Source of the DNA: Glossina fuscipes
Lineage: Eukaryota > Arthropoda > Insecta > Diptera > Glossinidae
DNA: 64,000 bases
Reading direction: 5' to 3'
NCBI RefSeq assembly: GCF_014805625.2
Contig: NW_023998556.1
Span: forward strand, 1,013,602-1,077,601
The notes under the pieces are model-generated. The model saw only the letters and a program-made list of their open reading frames with translations, did not search any database and was not told the DNA's origin. Each line of letters opens with the position of its first letter. Position 1 is the stretch's first letter. The position numbers and the translations under genes are program-made. Below are positions 25,004-35,554 of this stretch, piece after piece.

Positions 25004-25144
25004 GGTGATGTTATATCATATTTATTTATTTATTTAACTAGGAGAAAAACTCAACTACTGCCTCTCAACTGTCGAGTTCATTAACTATGAGAGACTATCT
25101 TATACTTATTAGGAATTACCATACTCTTAAGCATATATACTTAT

Positions 25145-25519
25145 TGTTATGAAATTCGATTTTACTAAAATACAGTCCGTATCACTGGATCGCGGAAATA
25201 TTGTTCAAGAGAAATACATTTCAAAGTTATTTTATTTACAATTATATTTCTTTTAATGTAGGATTATTTACAAATTATTTTTTGGCAATACTTTCGACTG
25301 CTTAATTCTAATATCCTTTTTCTACTCTACTGTCGTTCACAAATATTCTATTTATATACATTTTTGCCGTCATATTACTAGTACCTAATTTTATGACTTG
25401 ATTTTTAATTCGTTAACCTGCTTTTGTTGGTAACCGTTTTAATCGGCCTGCAGCTGCATGACGCCTCGCGAATGTACACTTGGTTCTAGAAAATAACTAG
25501 ATTTGAGATTTCCGTAACA
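25145..25519 (-). mobile_element. Solo-LTR-like insertion (copy 2) within element B
   Basis: 375 bases begin TGTTATG and end CGTAACA (TG…CA with TGTTA/TAACA inverted ends), flanked on both sides by TTAT (25141-25144 and 25520-25523). Its reverse complement matches 5096-5425. No internal retrotransposon sequence is present, so a solo LTR left by recombination is the simplest explanation. The family was not identified. Orientation is given relative to copy 1. Confidence 0.6.
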
Positions 25520-25582
25520 TTATTAAGATTTAGGGATAGGTAAATATTAGAGTCGTACACTTAATAGTACTTAGTAAGTACC

Positions 25583-27540
25583 TTAAGTAACACTGTTTTT
25601 TAATGAATCAGAATTTGTGATCAAATGACAGACTTCTTTTAAATCACTACAAGCAACTCTCAGCGGGTTGAACAGCTTGTAATTGTATTTACTATGGTTA
25701 AGCTTAATAAACATAAAGTGTCTAGAAGGGCCGTTAGGAACATTAAACAAGTAATGTCGGCGAATCAACACTACCATTGACTACGTTAATTAAGAAGATA
25801 ACACCCAGAATAAATCTGCGTCTCTCAAGTGAAGGATATTAATTGTAACCTACTTTCATACGGCGGCAGAGGAACAAATGAGTCGCAGCCCAAATTCCTA
25901 GGCGAAAATAACAAGAACTCTTTCTGAAGGGATTGTATTGAGTCAACATAACATCTAAAAGAAAGAAAGTACGTAACCGAGGCATACTCCAGTGTAGATC
26001 TAACTAAGCACATATATATAGTCTTTTTGTTATGTAAAGATCCCTCATCTCGTTGGACCAACGCTTAATAAAACCAAGTATTCACCTCGCTTTAGTTAAG
26101 GAAGGCTGTATATGCAAATTAAAACGTAATCTTTGGTCAAATAGTGCACCTAAATGACTCAACATGTTCTAACTTGTAACAATCAATGAAATACACCGAA
26201 TTATATGGCGACATTCTTGAGAACGACACTTTCTTGCATTTATTTAGATTCAGTTTCATAAGCACCACTCGACCAAATTATTTAGATTATCTTGAAGCTG
26301 ACGCCAACCCAACTCCGAGGAAAATGTGTTAAACAGTTTAACATCATCAGCACACATTAATATCCGAGTGGATTTGATCACCAATGGAAAGTCATTAAGG
26401 TATGATTTGATTAATATGGGTTCTAAATAGCTTCCTTGCGGTGCACCCAAAGTTACCGGGAATTCATCCGAGGAAATGCAATTAAACAGAATCCTGAGTG
26501 ATCAATTTTTTAGATAAAAACTTATCTATTTCACTAAATGGGCGAGAAAAACTGAGTTTAAAACTGATTAAGTCCGTGCGAGCACCACCTGTAAAAGCCT
26601 TCGACACCTAGCAAGTAAACTCTAATAACTTCGAGACCGTAGATCTTCCTTTCCGAAATCTATGCTGGAAAGGAGAAATATATGATTTGATGGCAAAAGC
26701 TAGATGCTGGGTGACTATAGGCTCAAACAGTTTAGGTAGGACGCTCAAATTGGGTATGTCCACATAGTTCTCTACATGGTGTCTGTTTCTACTTTTGTGA
26801 TTTGGAATAAGGGAGCTACTTTTCTAACAACGGGAAAACACCTAGTTTCAAGGAAAAATTAAAACCCCTTGAAAGTACACCACTTAGAGAGCTCAACAGC
26901 GCATGATTTAAGATGCTCAGCCCCTCTGATATATCATTAGCGGAAATGACCAACGTGGAAATCAAGAGCGAGTTAGCTATCGGATACGGGTAGTGTGAAC
27001 TTGGATCATACTTATCAGTTGACTAGTTGCGACAGAAATAATCAGCAAACAGGTTTGTGGTTTTAATCTCATCGGCAGACAGCAACCGATTGTAAGAAAC
27101 TTGGGAGAGATACGTAGAGAGTTTCCTTTTGGAATGAACAAACTTAACGAATAGTTTAGGATTAACGAGCAATGAGGATTTGATAAGCTGTAGGTATCTG
27201 TGGTAATGTAATCTGTGGCTGAGATAATTAAATCTATTCCTTGCAGTGTAATAAGCACGTTGATTACATCCTTAGGTTTAGACTTATCAACGACCCCTCT
27301 GATGAGGGCAGCATGGGTCATGTAGATTGAACTCTCTGCATTTGAGGGAATGCAGGAGCAAGTTATGTAAAACGTTTATTATCTAAATGTTTATTTGCTA
27401 GCATCAACCGAATGGCGATAAATTCAATGCCAGAAGGAGTAGGAGAGTCGCTGAAGTAGCACCGGATTGAAGCTGAGATAGCAATAAGTACCTCACCCTT
27501 TATCTTTCTTTTTTGAATACCTGCAACGTGTTATGAAAAA
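25583..27540 (-). pseudogene. Element B ORF2 remnant (RT, truncated endonuclease)
   Basis: Pieces in different frames: GAPQGSYLEP and ILMCADDVKLF (26256-26450) correspond to the RT GVPQGSHLGP and YADD motifs, with Tyr changed to Cys in CADD. MCLVRSTLEYASV, then RNLGCDSFVPLPPYESRLQL (25825-26061) and NVPNGPSRHFMFIKLNHSKYNYKLFNP (25583-25777, in two parts by identity) match the C-terminus of A. Most of the endonuclease is deleted and frameshifts are numerous. Not functional. Confidence 0.75.
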
Positions 27541-28445
27541 GTTAAGATGAAAGTAAGTCAGAAGCTTTTAGTTTTTTCATGTTTCGATGCCGATCCCACC
27601 AAGTCAAGAATTCCAGTGGGGCCTGATTGCCACCATAGGATGAACACGTCTTTGCCACGGTAGCATAACTTAAGCTCGGAGGCCCTTCCAGCTTATGGAT
27701 AGCTTTACTATCGTCGGTTTCCCTTGAAGGAATCAAAAACACTAACATCTTTTTTGGATGAGATATCGATTGCCTGATTGATATCTACATTGATTGATTT
27801 CTGGAGTACTTTCCAGGTACAATACCACCATTACTAATAGATATAAGACATGCAGTTGCGAATTCACTCCTGAAGTTCTTCGCGCCTCGTTTGCTGCTAG
27901 AGAATTCTTCTTAACAGACGTGGTCATATCTTTCTGCTGAGCCCGTACTCCAGTGGGGGCCAATGAGTTACCAGACGAGGATAATGGAATGGATGTTTTT
28001 TGGTGAAGTCAATTCCACTAGATCCACTGTCAACAGGGCAATTGGTGGAAAGACTTGATGTTTCTTGTCCTGAGATCCCTCCTTTTGCACTCTTGGGATC
28101 ACGATGTCAACTTCTTTACTTGCCGTGACGTTCAAATTTGCTGGCTCAGCACCTTTTAGTAATAAGCAAACTTGAAAGGCTACCTGACAACTATTGAACA
28201 TGTCCAATGCGGCCATAAGCATTTTTTTTGCATCGGCTAGACCCTTCTTCGTTTTTACAAAAAATTTATAGTATTCAATATTTTTTTTTCTACAAGCAGG
28301 GCATGACCATCTCAGCTCTTTTGTGCTGTCCACTACAGCATCCGCCGTCCTCCCAACCAGATCAGATCAGATTTGGGCTGACCATGACGCTCGCACAGCC
28401 AACACGTCATGAATCGATCGGAACCCGAACCCCTCTACTGCATGT
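27541..28445 (-). pseudogene. Element B ORF1 remnant (PHD-type finger)
   Basis: The piece at 27968-28333 reads KELRWSCPACRKKNIEYYKFF, equivalent to the CPDCRKRDIDFYKLF end of the zinc finger in A, followed by a divergent linker. The first half of the finger lies just upstream (28334-28445) in broken frame. Downstream pieces to 27541 carry only weak similarity (…LSYATVAK… compare LSYAEVAR). Several stops and frameshifts are present. Confidence 0.65.
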
Positions 28446-28793
28446 TTAATGTTATTGAAAAGACGCTGTTATTTTCACTGACTTGTTTGTAGGGAGAAGG
28501 TATCTCTGTCTACTTGCAAATACACAGATGGTACTGATGTTTATTGTTGTTTGTGTATTGATGATTGTAAATAAGAAAAACATTTCAGATCAAATAAATT
28601 ACTCTAACAAGCCCAACAAAGAGCAACGAAACCAGTTTACAATGACGCTAATTTAAATATTGGAAGGAGCCACCAATCGCGAGCACTTTGTGCACCCTCG
28701 ATTTATTTTCATAAATTTTTTCACCGATTACTTTGCACAATAAAAACACACGTCTTATTTATCCAGAGATGCCATATCACTTGGTGATGTTAT

Positions 28794-29384
28794 CTAAAGA
28801 CTCTTTAATCAAAAAAGGGCTTCTATAAGAGAGCTTCTTTAGAGGCAATTACGATACGTTTTTTATGAACCAAGAGAACGTTAATTTGTATGAATAGTAG
28901 ACAGTCTGGAGTTTCAAATTTTTTGGCTTTTTTGGGGAGTATGATCTGTATCGGCGAAAATATGTATTTTCTAAGCTTTTCATCTAATAGCGTCGGAGCC
29001 GTAGTGAAATCAAATGTTAATTAATAACAACAGTTTAAAGTTTTATTGCAGGTTTTGTGAAGAATGTTATCGAAGAAAAAAGAAAGAGATAGTAAAGAAG
29101 ACCCAAAAGCCTAATAGAACGACAAAGAAGAAGTTGCAAACATATATTCCGCTCCTCGATATCGAAAACCATCATCATTAACATTGAAAATTATATTCGA
29201 CTTATCTTAACTCGACGTCAGTAAGCATGTTATTCCAGAGACGTACGTTTTGTTAAAAGTTCTCACCGATGATATATTTCATGTTAAATTTCAACCCCTC
29301 TTAAGTAGGATCGTTAGTAAACGCTTTGTGTCAAAATATTAGATTTCTACACAGTCGAGCATGGTTACATAGAGTTCGATATTG
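28794..29384. other. No recognisable gene
   Basis: AT-rich. It may carry a continuation of relic P beyond the insertion of B, but the match is too poor to claim. Confidence 0.4.
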
Positions 29385-29389
29385 TTATA

Positions 29390-29960
29390 TATGACATTTA
29401 TTTGCGTTTATTAACTGAACAGCAACGTGCGAAGATTGAAGGATCACAAATCAATGTAGGCGTGATATATATTTTTGCAAGGTAGGCACTGGTTTGGAGT
29501 AATGTACATTTTTCGGCGAACCGAAGTAATGTGAGCATGGAATAGATTTTCTTAGTAGCGTGCTGCATTTGGCCCGCGAATGGTTGAAATAAACTCTCGG
29601 ATTTTTTGATAGAGATTGCACGTTTCGCGGTTTTATTACCCAGAATTATGGGTAGCCATGCCATCAGTACAAATGGTAGATTATTTATTGGAACAAAAGC
29701 CAATTTTGATTATTTAGGATTGAGGCACATGCTATTGATTATAGTCTGCATTGGTTTGCAATTAGCTTGGAGATAAGAGCACTATCCCATATCCTGTCGA
29801 ACACCTTCAAAATATCTATGTCCAAAATGGCAAATAGGTTGGTTTCACTTTTTGGTGAACCAAAACATTAGGTCACCAGCGGACAACCTTTGCAGAACAC
29901 CATGTTGCCTGCCAATAATTAGATCGCTGAATTTTAAATATTTCAATAAATGGTAATTGG
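29390..29960 (-). pseudogene. LINE RT fragment H (Jockey/CR1-like)
   Basis: At about 29760-29850 (sense, minus strand) the frame reads FAILDIDILKVFDRIWDSALISKLIA, a clear RT palm motif A (xLDxxKAFDRxWHxxLIxKL). An open piece at 29398-29703 continues with AFVPINNLPFV…MQHATKKIYSMLTLLRF…LAKIYITPTLI, consistent with the region after the YADD motif. The YADD region itself appears deleted. The palm Asp is kept but the protein is broken. Confidence 0.55.
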
Positions 29961-29965
29961 CCATG

Positions 29966-30620
29966 GTGGGAATCAAACTGACAGTTTGTCTGTATTAAAA
30001 GCTATACGGAATATTTCGACTTCGAGATGGAGCAAACACACAAAAATTGAAATGTTTTGGGTACTTAGTCATGAAATGAGCAGGCTAATCGAACGGCGAA
30101 ATATGCACCTCTAATTATGGATGATGTCATGGAAAAGTTGGATCTTCAAAAATACATTGATAAAAAAGTTAAAGAGAAAATTATAGAAAGAAATCTACAA
30201 TACCATCATCAGTACTACTCTTTTATTAACCCTCAATTAACTTCTTTTCTTTATATCCAACAAATATTGAGAATATCAAGATCCAAACATTTTCGAGAAT
30301 TCGCCTTGGTCAACTCACGAATGGATCTTGAAAAAGTCTTCCTCCCCAATCTACAATTGCGAACAAATTCTGACTATAAAACACATTCTCTGTGACTGTT
30401 TTAACGTTACCTTGGCTAGAAGTATTGCATTTGGAACGATTAACCCTACGGACATTCTACAATTAGCTACAGAACAGAATATTAATACAGTATATTACTT
30501 TATCAAAACTACTAGGCTCAACATCTAACATACTTTTATAAATTAGAGCCGATGGCCTCCGTTACTAGTGCTCAATGTTTTTTTCTCGTCTAAGAATTTA
30601 TTTCAAATTGTAATAATAGT
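29966..30620 (+). mobile_element. 5'-truncated I-like LINE copy J (RNase H and 3' UTR)
   Basis: Begins within the RNase H domain (GACAGTTTGTCTG…, equivalent to 55122 onward in element I) and runs with clear similarity through the C-terminus and 3' UTR to TAATAATAGTAATAAT near 30610. Open pieces 30117-30395 and 30328-30528 are in two frames. Truncation at the 5' end is usual for target-primed reverse transcription. It abuts fragment H, which is on the opposite strand. Confidence 0.8.
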
Positions 30621-30624
30621 AATA

Positions 30625-31858
30625 ATATTTGTGCTATGGCTATTGCAACTGCTGTCGTTGTTGTGTTTCTGTTGTTGATTTTTACAACTTACAAATGGAT
30701 TCAGGTGGTTTTTTAATACCCATTACCTGTTCTTACTTCAATCTCTATGCAATCATTATTATAACTTCTAATTTTACTCAATATTTCTGTTTTACACCTC
30801 ACCAATCCGAGCATACGTCTGTTCTTATCGTCGACCAAAATGAGAAGGGAGGCCCACTTGCTGGAGCTGATGCATTGACCGTTGGTATTCATTTTGGTAT
30901 ATATTATTTAGCTGCGGTTTGAATTTTGTAATTCGTTTCAATTTTGTTTCACTTTTTCGTGCTATATTTTTAAGGATGTTGTTTTCATGCGCTCGATGAA
31001 TGCTTTGGTTTTCTGCTCCGCAGAAAACAGAAGACTAGTTATTACAGAGTGTAATTTTGCATCCAACATACTCACATAAAACATGCACTAATATATTACG
31101 CAAAAACAGTTTACTTCGCCTTTTCCTTTCTTTAATGTGTTTTATTATATATATACAAATATATATATATATACATATATTTTATTATTATTCATTATAC
31201 ATTTTTTTATATATATTATAAGTTTTTGGTTTTTCTTATAACCTTAAGCCTTGGCCTGGTTGATATGTTTTTGCGAACTATTAATTTTTCGCGTTTTCCG
31301 TAATTTATCATTTTAATAATGCAAATATAACCAGACCTAAGCGAAAATACGTTCACTTTCTTCAGCAAATCAAAACTGCTCTGCACCACTCTTTGTGTGT
31401 ATGTTTGGCGCAATAATATGATTGCACGTCACACATCAGAAAACTAAGTCCGTGTTTTGAGGAAAGTGGAGCCGATAGCTGCGAGAGTATTAACGTTTTC
31501 ATGTCCAAGGTTGCCTCCCATTTTCCCTCTACTATTTTAAAACAGTGCAAGCAGCGATATGTAACGTAAAGAAATGAGATTATGTGACTTTCATCGTGGC
31601 AGCAAAAAGATATATAATTACTGCATAAGCTGCAAGGTAAATTGCGATTTACACCCCTTTCCATGCACATTTCTACGCTTCGTATCCTCTTAACGCACAT
31701 CGGCTATTGAAAATTTGTTCTTCTTAACGTGACTTCTACTAAAAGTTCTCTTAATTCTGACCAAAATCTAGCTATAGTTCTGTTTCAATATGTAAATTCT
31801 TCCGATTTTTGTTTTTTTTTATTATTGGTATAGTTGTTGCTATTGCTGCTGTTATTAC
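30625..31858. other. No recognisable gene
   Basis: Short frames only. The one at 30629-30922 has a hydrophilic tail (…LIVDQNEKGGPLAGADALTV…) that I cannot assign. A TA-rich microsatellite block lies at about 31140-31220. Confidence 0.45.
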
Positions 31859-31860
31859 TA

Positions 31861-31887
31861 TTAGTTTGGGGAAAAAGAAATCCATTA
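31861..31887 (+). repeat. Mariner terminal inverted repeat, left
   Basis: 27 bases from TTAGTTTGGGG to ATCCATTA, an exact reverse complement of 33069-33095. In Tc1/mariner elements these ends bind the transposase. Confidence 0.95.
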
Positions 31888-31913
31888 TTTTTATATGAAC
31901 TTCAGGACTTTAT

Positions 31914-32910
31914 TTAACATGCTTCGGATTCTCCGATTTCGGTCAAATATGCACCGTTTTGTTGTACGATTTGTTGCCATTTTAAAGGTAACTTCAAAAT
32001 GCCTCTCTCATAGAAGTCCTGGTCTCTATTTGCAAAAAACTCTAGTAGTCGATTTTCTCAATCCTCCCTAGATTCCAATTTTTTATCATTAAAGAAATTT
32101 TGCAATGCAAGAAAAATATGATAATCGCTTGGTGCCAACCAAGCTCCCGAAGTTTTTGGCGAGTCACTGTAGATGTGTGTGGCTTAGCGTTGTCCTGGTG
32201 GAACTCGACACCTCTCCTGTTGGCCAATTCCGGCCGTTTCTGGTCAATCGCTATCTTCAAACGGTCCAGTTGTTGACAGTAGAGATCAGAATTTAGCGTT
32301 TGGCCATATGGAAGCAACTCATAATAAATAATCCCCTTCCAGTCCCACCAAATGCATAGCAAAACCTTCCTGGCCGTTAGTCCTGGTTTGACCACCGTTT
32401 GAGGTGCTTCACCGCTCTTTAACCACGATCGTTTTCGCACAGGGTTATCGTATGTGATCTATTTCTCATCTCCAGTCACCACCCGTTTAAGAAATAGGTC
32501 TATCTCATTCCGTTTAGCCAAGGCTTCGCAGATGGAAATTCGATCCATCATGTTTTTTTCTGTTAATTGGTGTGGCACCCAAACATCGAGCTTCTCTTTG
32601 TGTACAAAGCTGGATTCAAATGGTTTAAAACTGTTTTATGGTCGATTTTTATCTCCTGGGCGATGTTACGACTGCTAACATGCCGGTCAACTTCGATCAT
32701 TTCTCCGATTTTATCGACATTTTCGACGACCGGCCTACCTGTGCGAGGTGCATCTTTAACATCAAAAATTCCTGAACGGAATCTACGAAACCAAAATTGC
32801 ACATAATTGGCTGTTACAGTATCGGAACCATAAACACCATTCACAATTTTAGCCGCCTGGCTTGCATTTTCGCCTTTGTCAAAGAAAAACTGTAAAATGT
32901 TCACTTCCAT
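31914..32910 (-). pseudogene. Mariner transposase, third catalytic Asp deleted
   Basis: Starts MEVNILQFFF at 32910 with the paired helix-turn-helix region (NASQAAKIV, VQFWFRRFRSG, RTGRP, HKTVLNHL). A frameshift near 32640 precedes KLDVWVPHQLTEKN, the mariner WVPHEL motif. TGDEK keeps the first catalytic Asp but is followed by TAG (32455-32457) where Trp is usual. IWWDWKGIIYYELLP and HQDNAKPHTS are intact, the latter with the second Asp. Between LRELGW and PSDYH about 13 residues are missing at about 32132, which removes the YSPDLA segment carrying the third Asp. A further TGA follows in the C-terminus. The usual length is about 345 residues. Not functional. Confidence 0.9.
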
Positions 32911-33068
32911 TTATAACACGCTGTAACTCACAACTGAATGCACCAAACAAAAAACAGCAAAAGAATTTTTTTTACTGCGAAATGTCACCTTTCCAACGAG
33001 CATAAATCTGAAATTGTTTGATCGATACTTTACCAGAAATCTATCAGTGCAGCCATCTACCGAAAAAG

Positions 33069-33095
33069 TAATGGATTTCTTTTTCCCCAAACTAA
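33069..33095 (-). repeat. Mariner terminal inverted repeat, right
   Basis: Exact reverse complement of 31861-31887, ending CCCCAAACTAA and followed by TA. Confidence 0.95.
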
Positions 33096-33097
33096 TA

Positions 33098-34245
33098 TTA
33101 TTGTTTTCTTAAAATTAATGTTATTGTTGTATTTGTCATTGGTGTTAATACGGGTTTTGCTGTATTGGAGTAACATTGTTTTTTCTTTTGTTTGTTCATT
33201 CTATTTGTTGCTGATGGTTCCACCCGGTATTTTGTTTTATCATTGTTATTGTCTTCGTCATGGTTGCTGCCGCGCCGTCGATTGGTGCCGAACAGTTTGT
33301 GTATCTCTTAGCTATTCCGTTACTAAAGTTCTTTTTTAAAAATTTATTCTGCGTTGCTTACTAACAAGGGACATGTTTCTTTTAACAATCGATTTGATGG
33401 AAGATCATTTGGTTTTTGTGAAATAGCTTTCATTTAAATTTGGCCCGATTTTCCGGTTTGCTACCACAACGTATAAAATATGTCATTTTATTTATGTGCA
33501 ATCATATACTTTGCATATTTTTGATCCATTACACATTTTTCATGCTATGGCTATTTTTCTCTTCTAATCTAAGTCTCTCGCTAGCCGCCGTTCTTTTATT
33601 TTCGTTTTTTAACCATTTTTCTGATTTTGCTTTCTTTAATAATGTTATGCTACAATTTTTAAAACTTTTTTAAGGCAATGACAGCTACTTTGCATTACAT
33701 AGAATTTTCCACACTTCCTCAAAACCGCGTATTGTCTGTTTCGCTGTTAAATGAGCTTTCATATTTGGGTTTTTGTAACTAACAGTATCATATCCTACTC
33801 TATTTTGTATTTACTGCAATAATTCGGAGTCGTGATTAGAAATCTAGTAAACAAACGGGACACATTTATATGTTTACACATACTCAACACAGTTGATATG
33901 TATTGTACCGTATCAAAGTCGTACGAAATTTTCTAATTTACAGTAAAATAACACAATTTAAACTGCGATAAATGTTGTATCGAAAACTTATTCGTGTTGT
34001 ATCAAAACCAATTCTTGAGGTGTAAAATTTTATGATGAAAATTTTATTATAAAATTTCATTCCAGACGTACCTATAAACGAGGATGTTAACTTTAGATTT
34101 TTACTTTTTTTTTTTTGAGAGATGATTAAAACCCATATTATTAAATAAAATAAGAGCAAAAATCTATTCAAACAAACACATATTCGTCTCTTTGAAAGAG
34201 TGTTGTATCGAATTTGAAGGGATGCCTCTATTTTGATCAGTAATT
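33098..34245. other. No recognisable gene
   Basis: T-rich strand with hydrophobic chance frames (33118-33339, 33440-33673) that lack motifs and are explained by composition. Confidence 0.5.
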
Positions 34246-34249
34246 ACCA

Positions 34250-34965
34250 TCATTGTCAAATGTTATTTTCAACTTCGGCATACAAATGCCTGTTTTGCAA
34301 ATAGGATTTAAGTACCAAATACAAAAGAATTATATGAAATTTCTTAAGTTTGGAAAGTGGCGCTTCATGCCACGCCTTGTTAAAATGAAGAAATACAACA
34401 TCACAATAAATTTTACTTTCAATGGCTTCGCTGATCTACGAAACAACACAATGGCATTGCTCAATTATACTACGATTATCATTAAAAGTTAATGTTAAGA
34501 AGATGATGGCCTCAGGAATCAGAATCATTGCATTAGTACAAAAAGCTTCTAAAAACGGTTTTCTGAGGATAATCGAAATTATGTAATGACAGTAGAGTTC
34601 ACTAGAGTCACAGAACCAGGATAAATTCTACCATCAGGATGATTGCCAGATATAAGATTGCCCGCATTGATCTCTTTATTACCTGCAGTGGGTTTTAGAT
34701 CTACATGAAACATTACTAGTGCATCTTTACCGGATCCACGATATACGTTGAACACGTGTAAAATGGAACTCTTTCTTAAAAGTAGTTTACTGAATGAATC
34801 AATGGATTGTGTCAATATATTAATTTGACCATCTTTCATTGGTTTATAATTAAATATACTAGCAGGGATGACATTTGAAGAGTCTGCTATCAATCGTTTT
34901 ATATCATGACAACTTGGAATTACAAGTTGTGGTGTGGTACAGCTACATCATTGCGTTATGTTATG
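34250..34965 (-). pseudogene. Jockey-like LINE fragment N (gag piece plus RT piece)
   Basis: On the minus strand, 34579-34965 reads LVIPSCHDIKRLI…, then NYKPMKDGQINILTQSIDSF…VFNVYRGSGKDALVMFHVDLKPT. This resembles the domain preceding the zinc knuckles in Jockey-type gag proteins (pattern Y…KDGQIxI…Y…A…V…L.P). Downstream at about 34255-34440 it reads DVVFLHFNKAWHEAPLSKLKKF…LVLKSYLQNRHLYAEVENN, the RT palm region FLDxxxAFDxVWHxxLLxKLK, with the catalytic Asp replaced by His. A large internal deletion must separate the two. The gag assignment is less certain than the RT one. Confidence 0.55.
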
Positions 34966-35550
34966 TTGTTACCATCAATAACATTATATTCATCAGAGTT
35001 TAGAACTGAAAGCGATTTATAGAGTTTCGATAGCTCTTGAATGAGTAGAGGTCGCTGTAACCTTACCGCTCTTATTCTGTGAAGAGCGTGTTATTAGAAC
35101 TATCTTGCCTACGTTTGTTCAGACGAGACAGCGACGAAATCCAATAGTATTATTTACTTGACTGGAATTGTTCAAAAAACGCTGACATATTTCATGTGCA
35201 TGGTTTCTTAAAATCAAGTGGAATATGCTCTTTCTAAGAAAAGTGTACATAACTGGCGCATATTTGAATTTTATAAAAAAGAAGCCATTTGATTTGGACG
35301 TCTATAGCTAGCAAATTTTAGAAATCCGTGTTTGTAAGACGAAGGAGCATTGGAACTAAAAAGTAATGTGCTGTTAATAATTAATGTTTAAATTAACTAA
35401 TCCTTTTAGGATTTTGAAAAAAATCAAATGAAGAGAATGAAAAGTGTTGGAGTTATACCGCCGTAAGATTGTACAATTGTGATACCGTTTCGAGAAATCG
35501 GTTCTTTTGAGTAATGTTTTTGAAGCTTTGGATTCTTCTGTAAACATATT
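34966..35550. other. No recognisable gene
   Basis: No frame or motif that I can support between fragment N and the I-like copy K. Confidence 0.5.
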
Positions 35551-35554
35551 TTTT

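Larger units (their letters stand above)
25015..28782 (-). mobile_element. Decayed CR1-like LINE (element B) containing a solo-LTR-like insertion
   Basis: A relative of A in the same orientation, with a TTTA tract (25021-25036, the TAAA tail in sense), 3' UTR, RT, remnant endonuclease and PHD-finger ORF1. GGTGATGTTAT flanks it at 25004-25014 and 28783-28793, an 11-bp target duplication. Its 5' end in sense resembles that of A (TGGCATCTCTG versus TGGCAACTCTG). Most of the endonuclease is deleted: around 27260 the sequence jumps from the part matching A at about 8850 to the part matching about 9450, removing roughly 600 bases. A 375-bp LTR-like repeat sits in the 3' UTR. Confidence 0.8.
31861..33095 (-). 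mobile_element. Mariner-family DNA transposon, complete ends, defective transposase
   Basis: 1235 bases bounded by inverted repeats starting TTAGTTTGGGG. The first 27 bases are identical at both ends, and similarity continues a few bases further. TA dinucleotides flank it at 31859-31860 and 33096-33097, the expected target duplication of Tc1/mariner elements. One transposase gene lies inside on the minus strand. The transposase sequence seems closest in style to mellifera-type mariners (from memory, not searched). Ends and length are those of a full element, but the gene is broken. Confidence 0.95.

Noticed and set aside
30629..30922. 97-codon plus-strand frame with hydrophilic tail
   Set aside because: No recognisable domain and no supporting context; left as unassigned.
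33118..33673. Hydrophobic plus-strand frames suggesting membrane proteins
   Set aside because: Strongly T-rich sequence gives Phe/Leu-rich chance frames; no conserved pattern.
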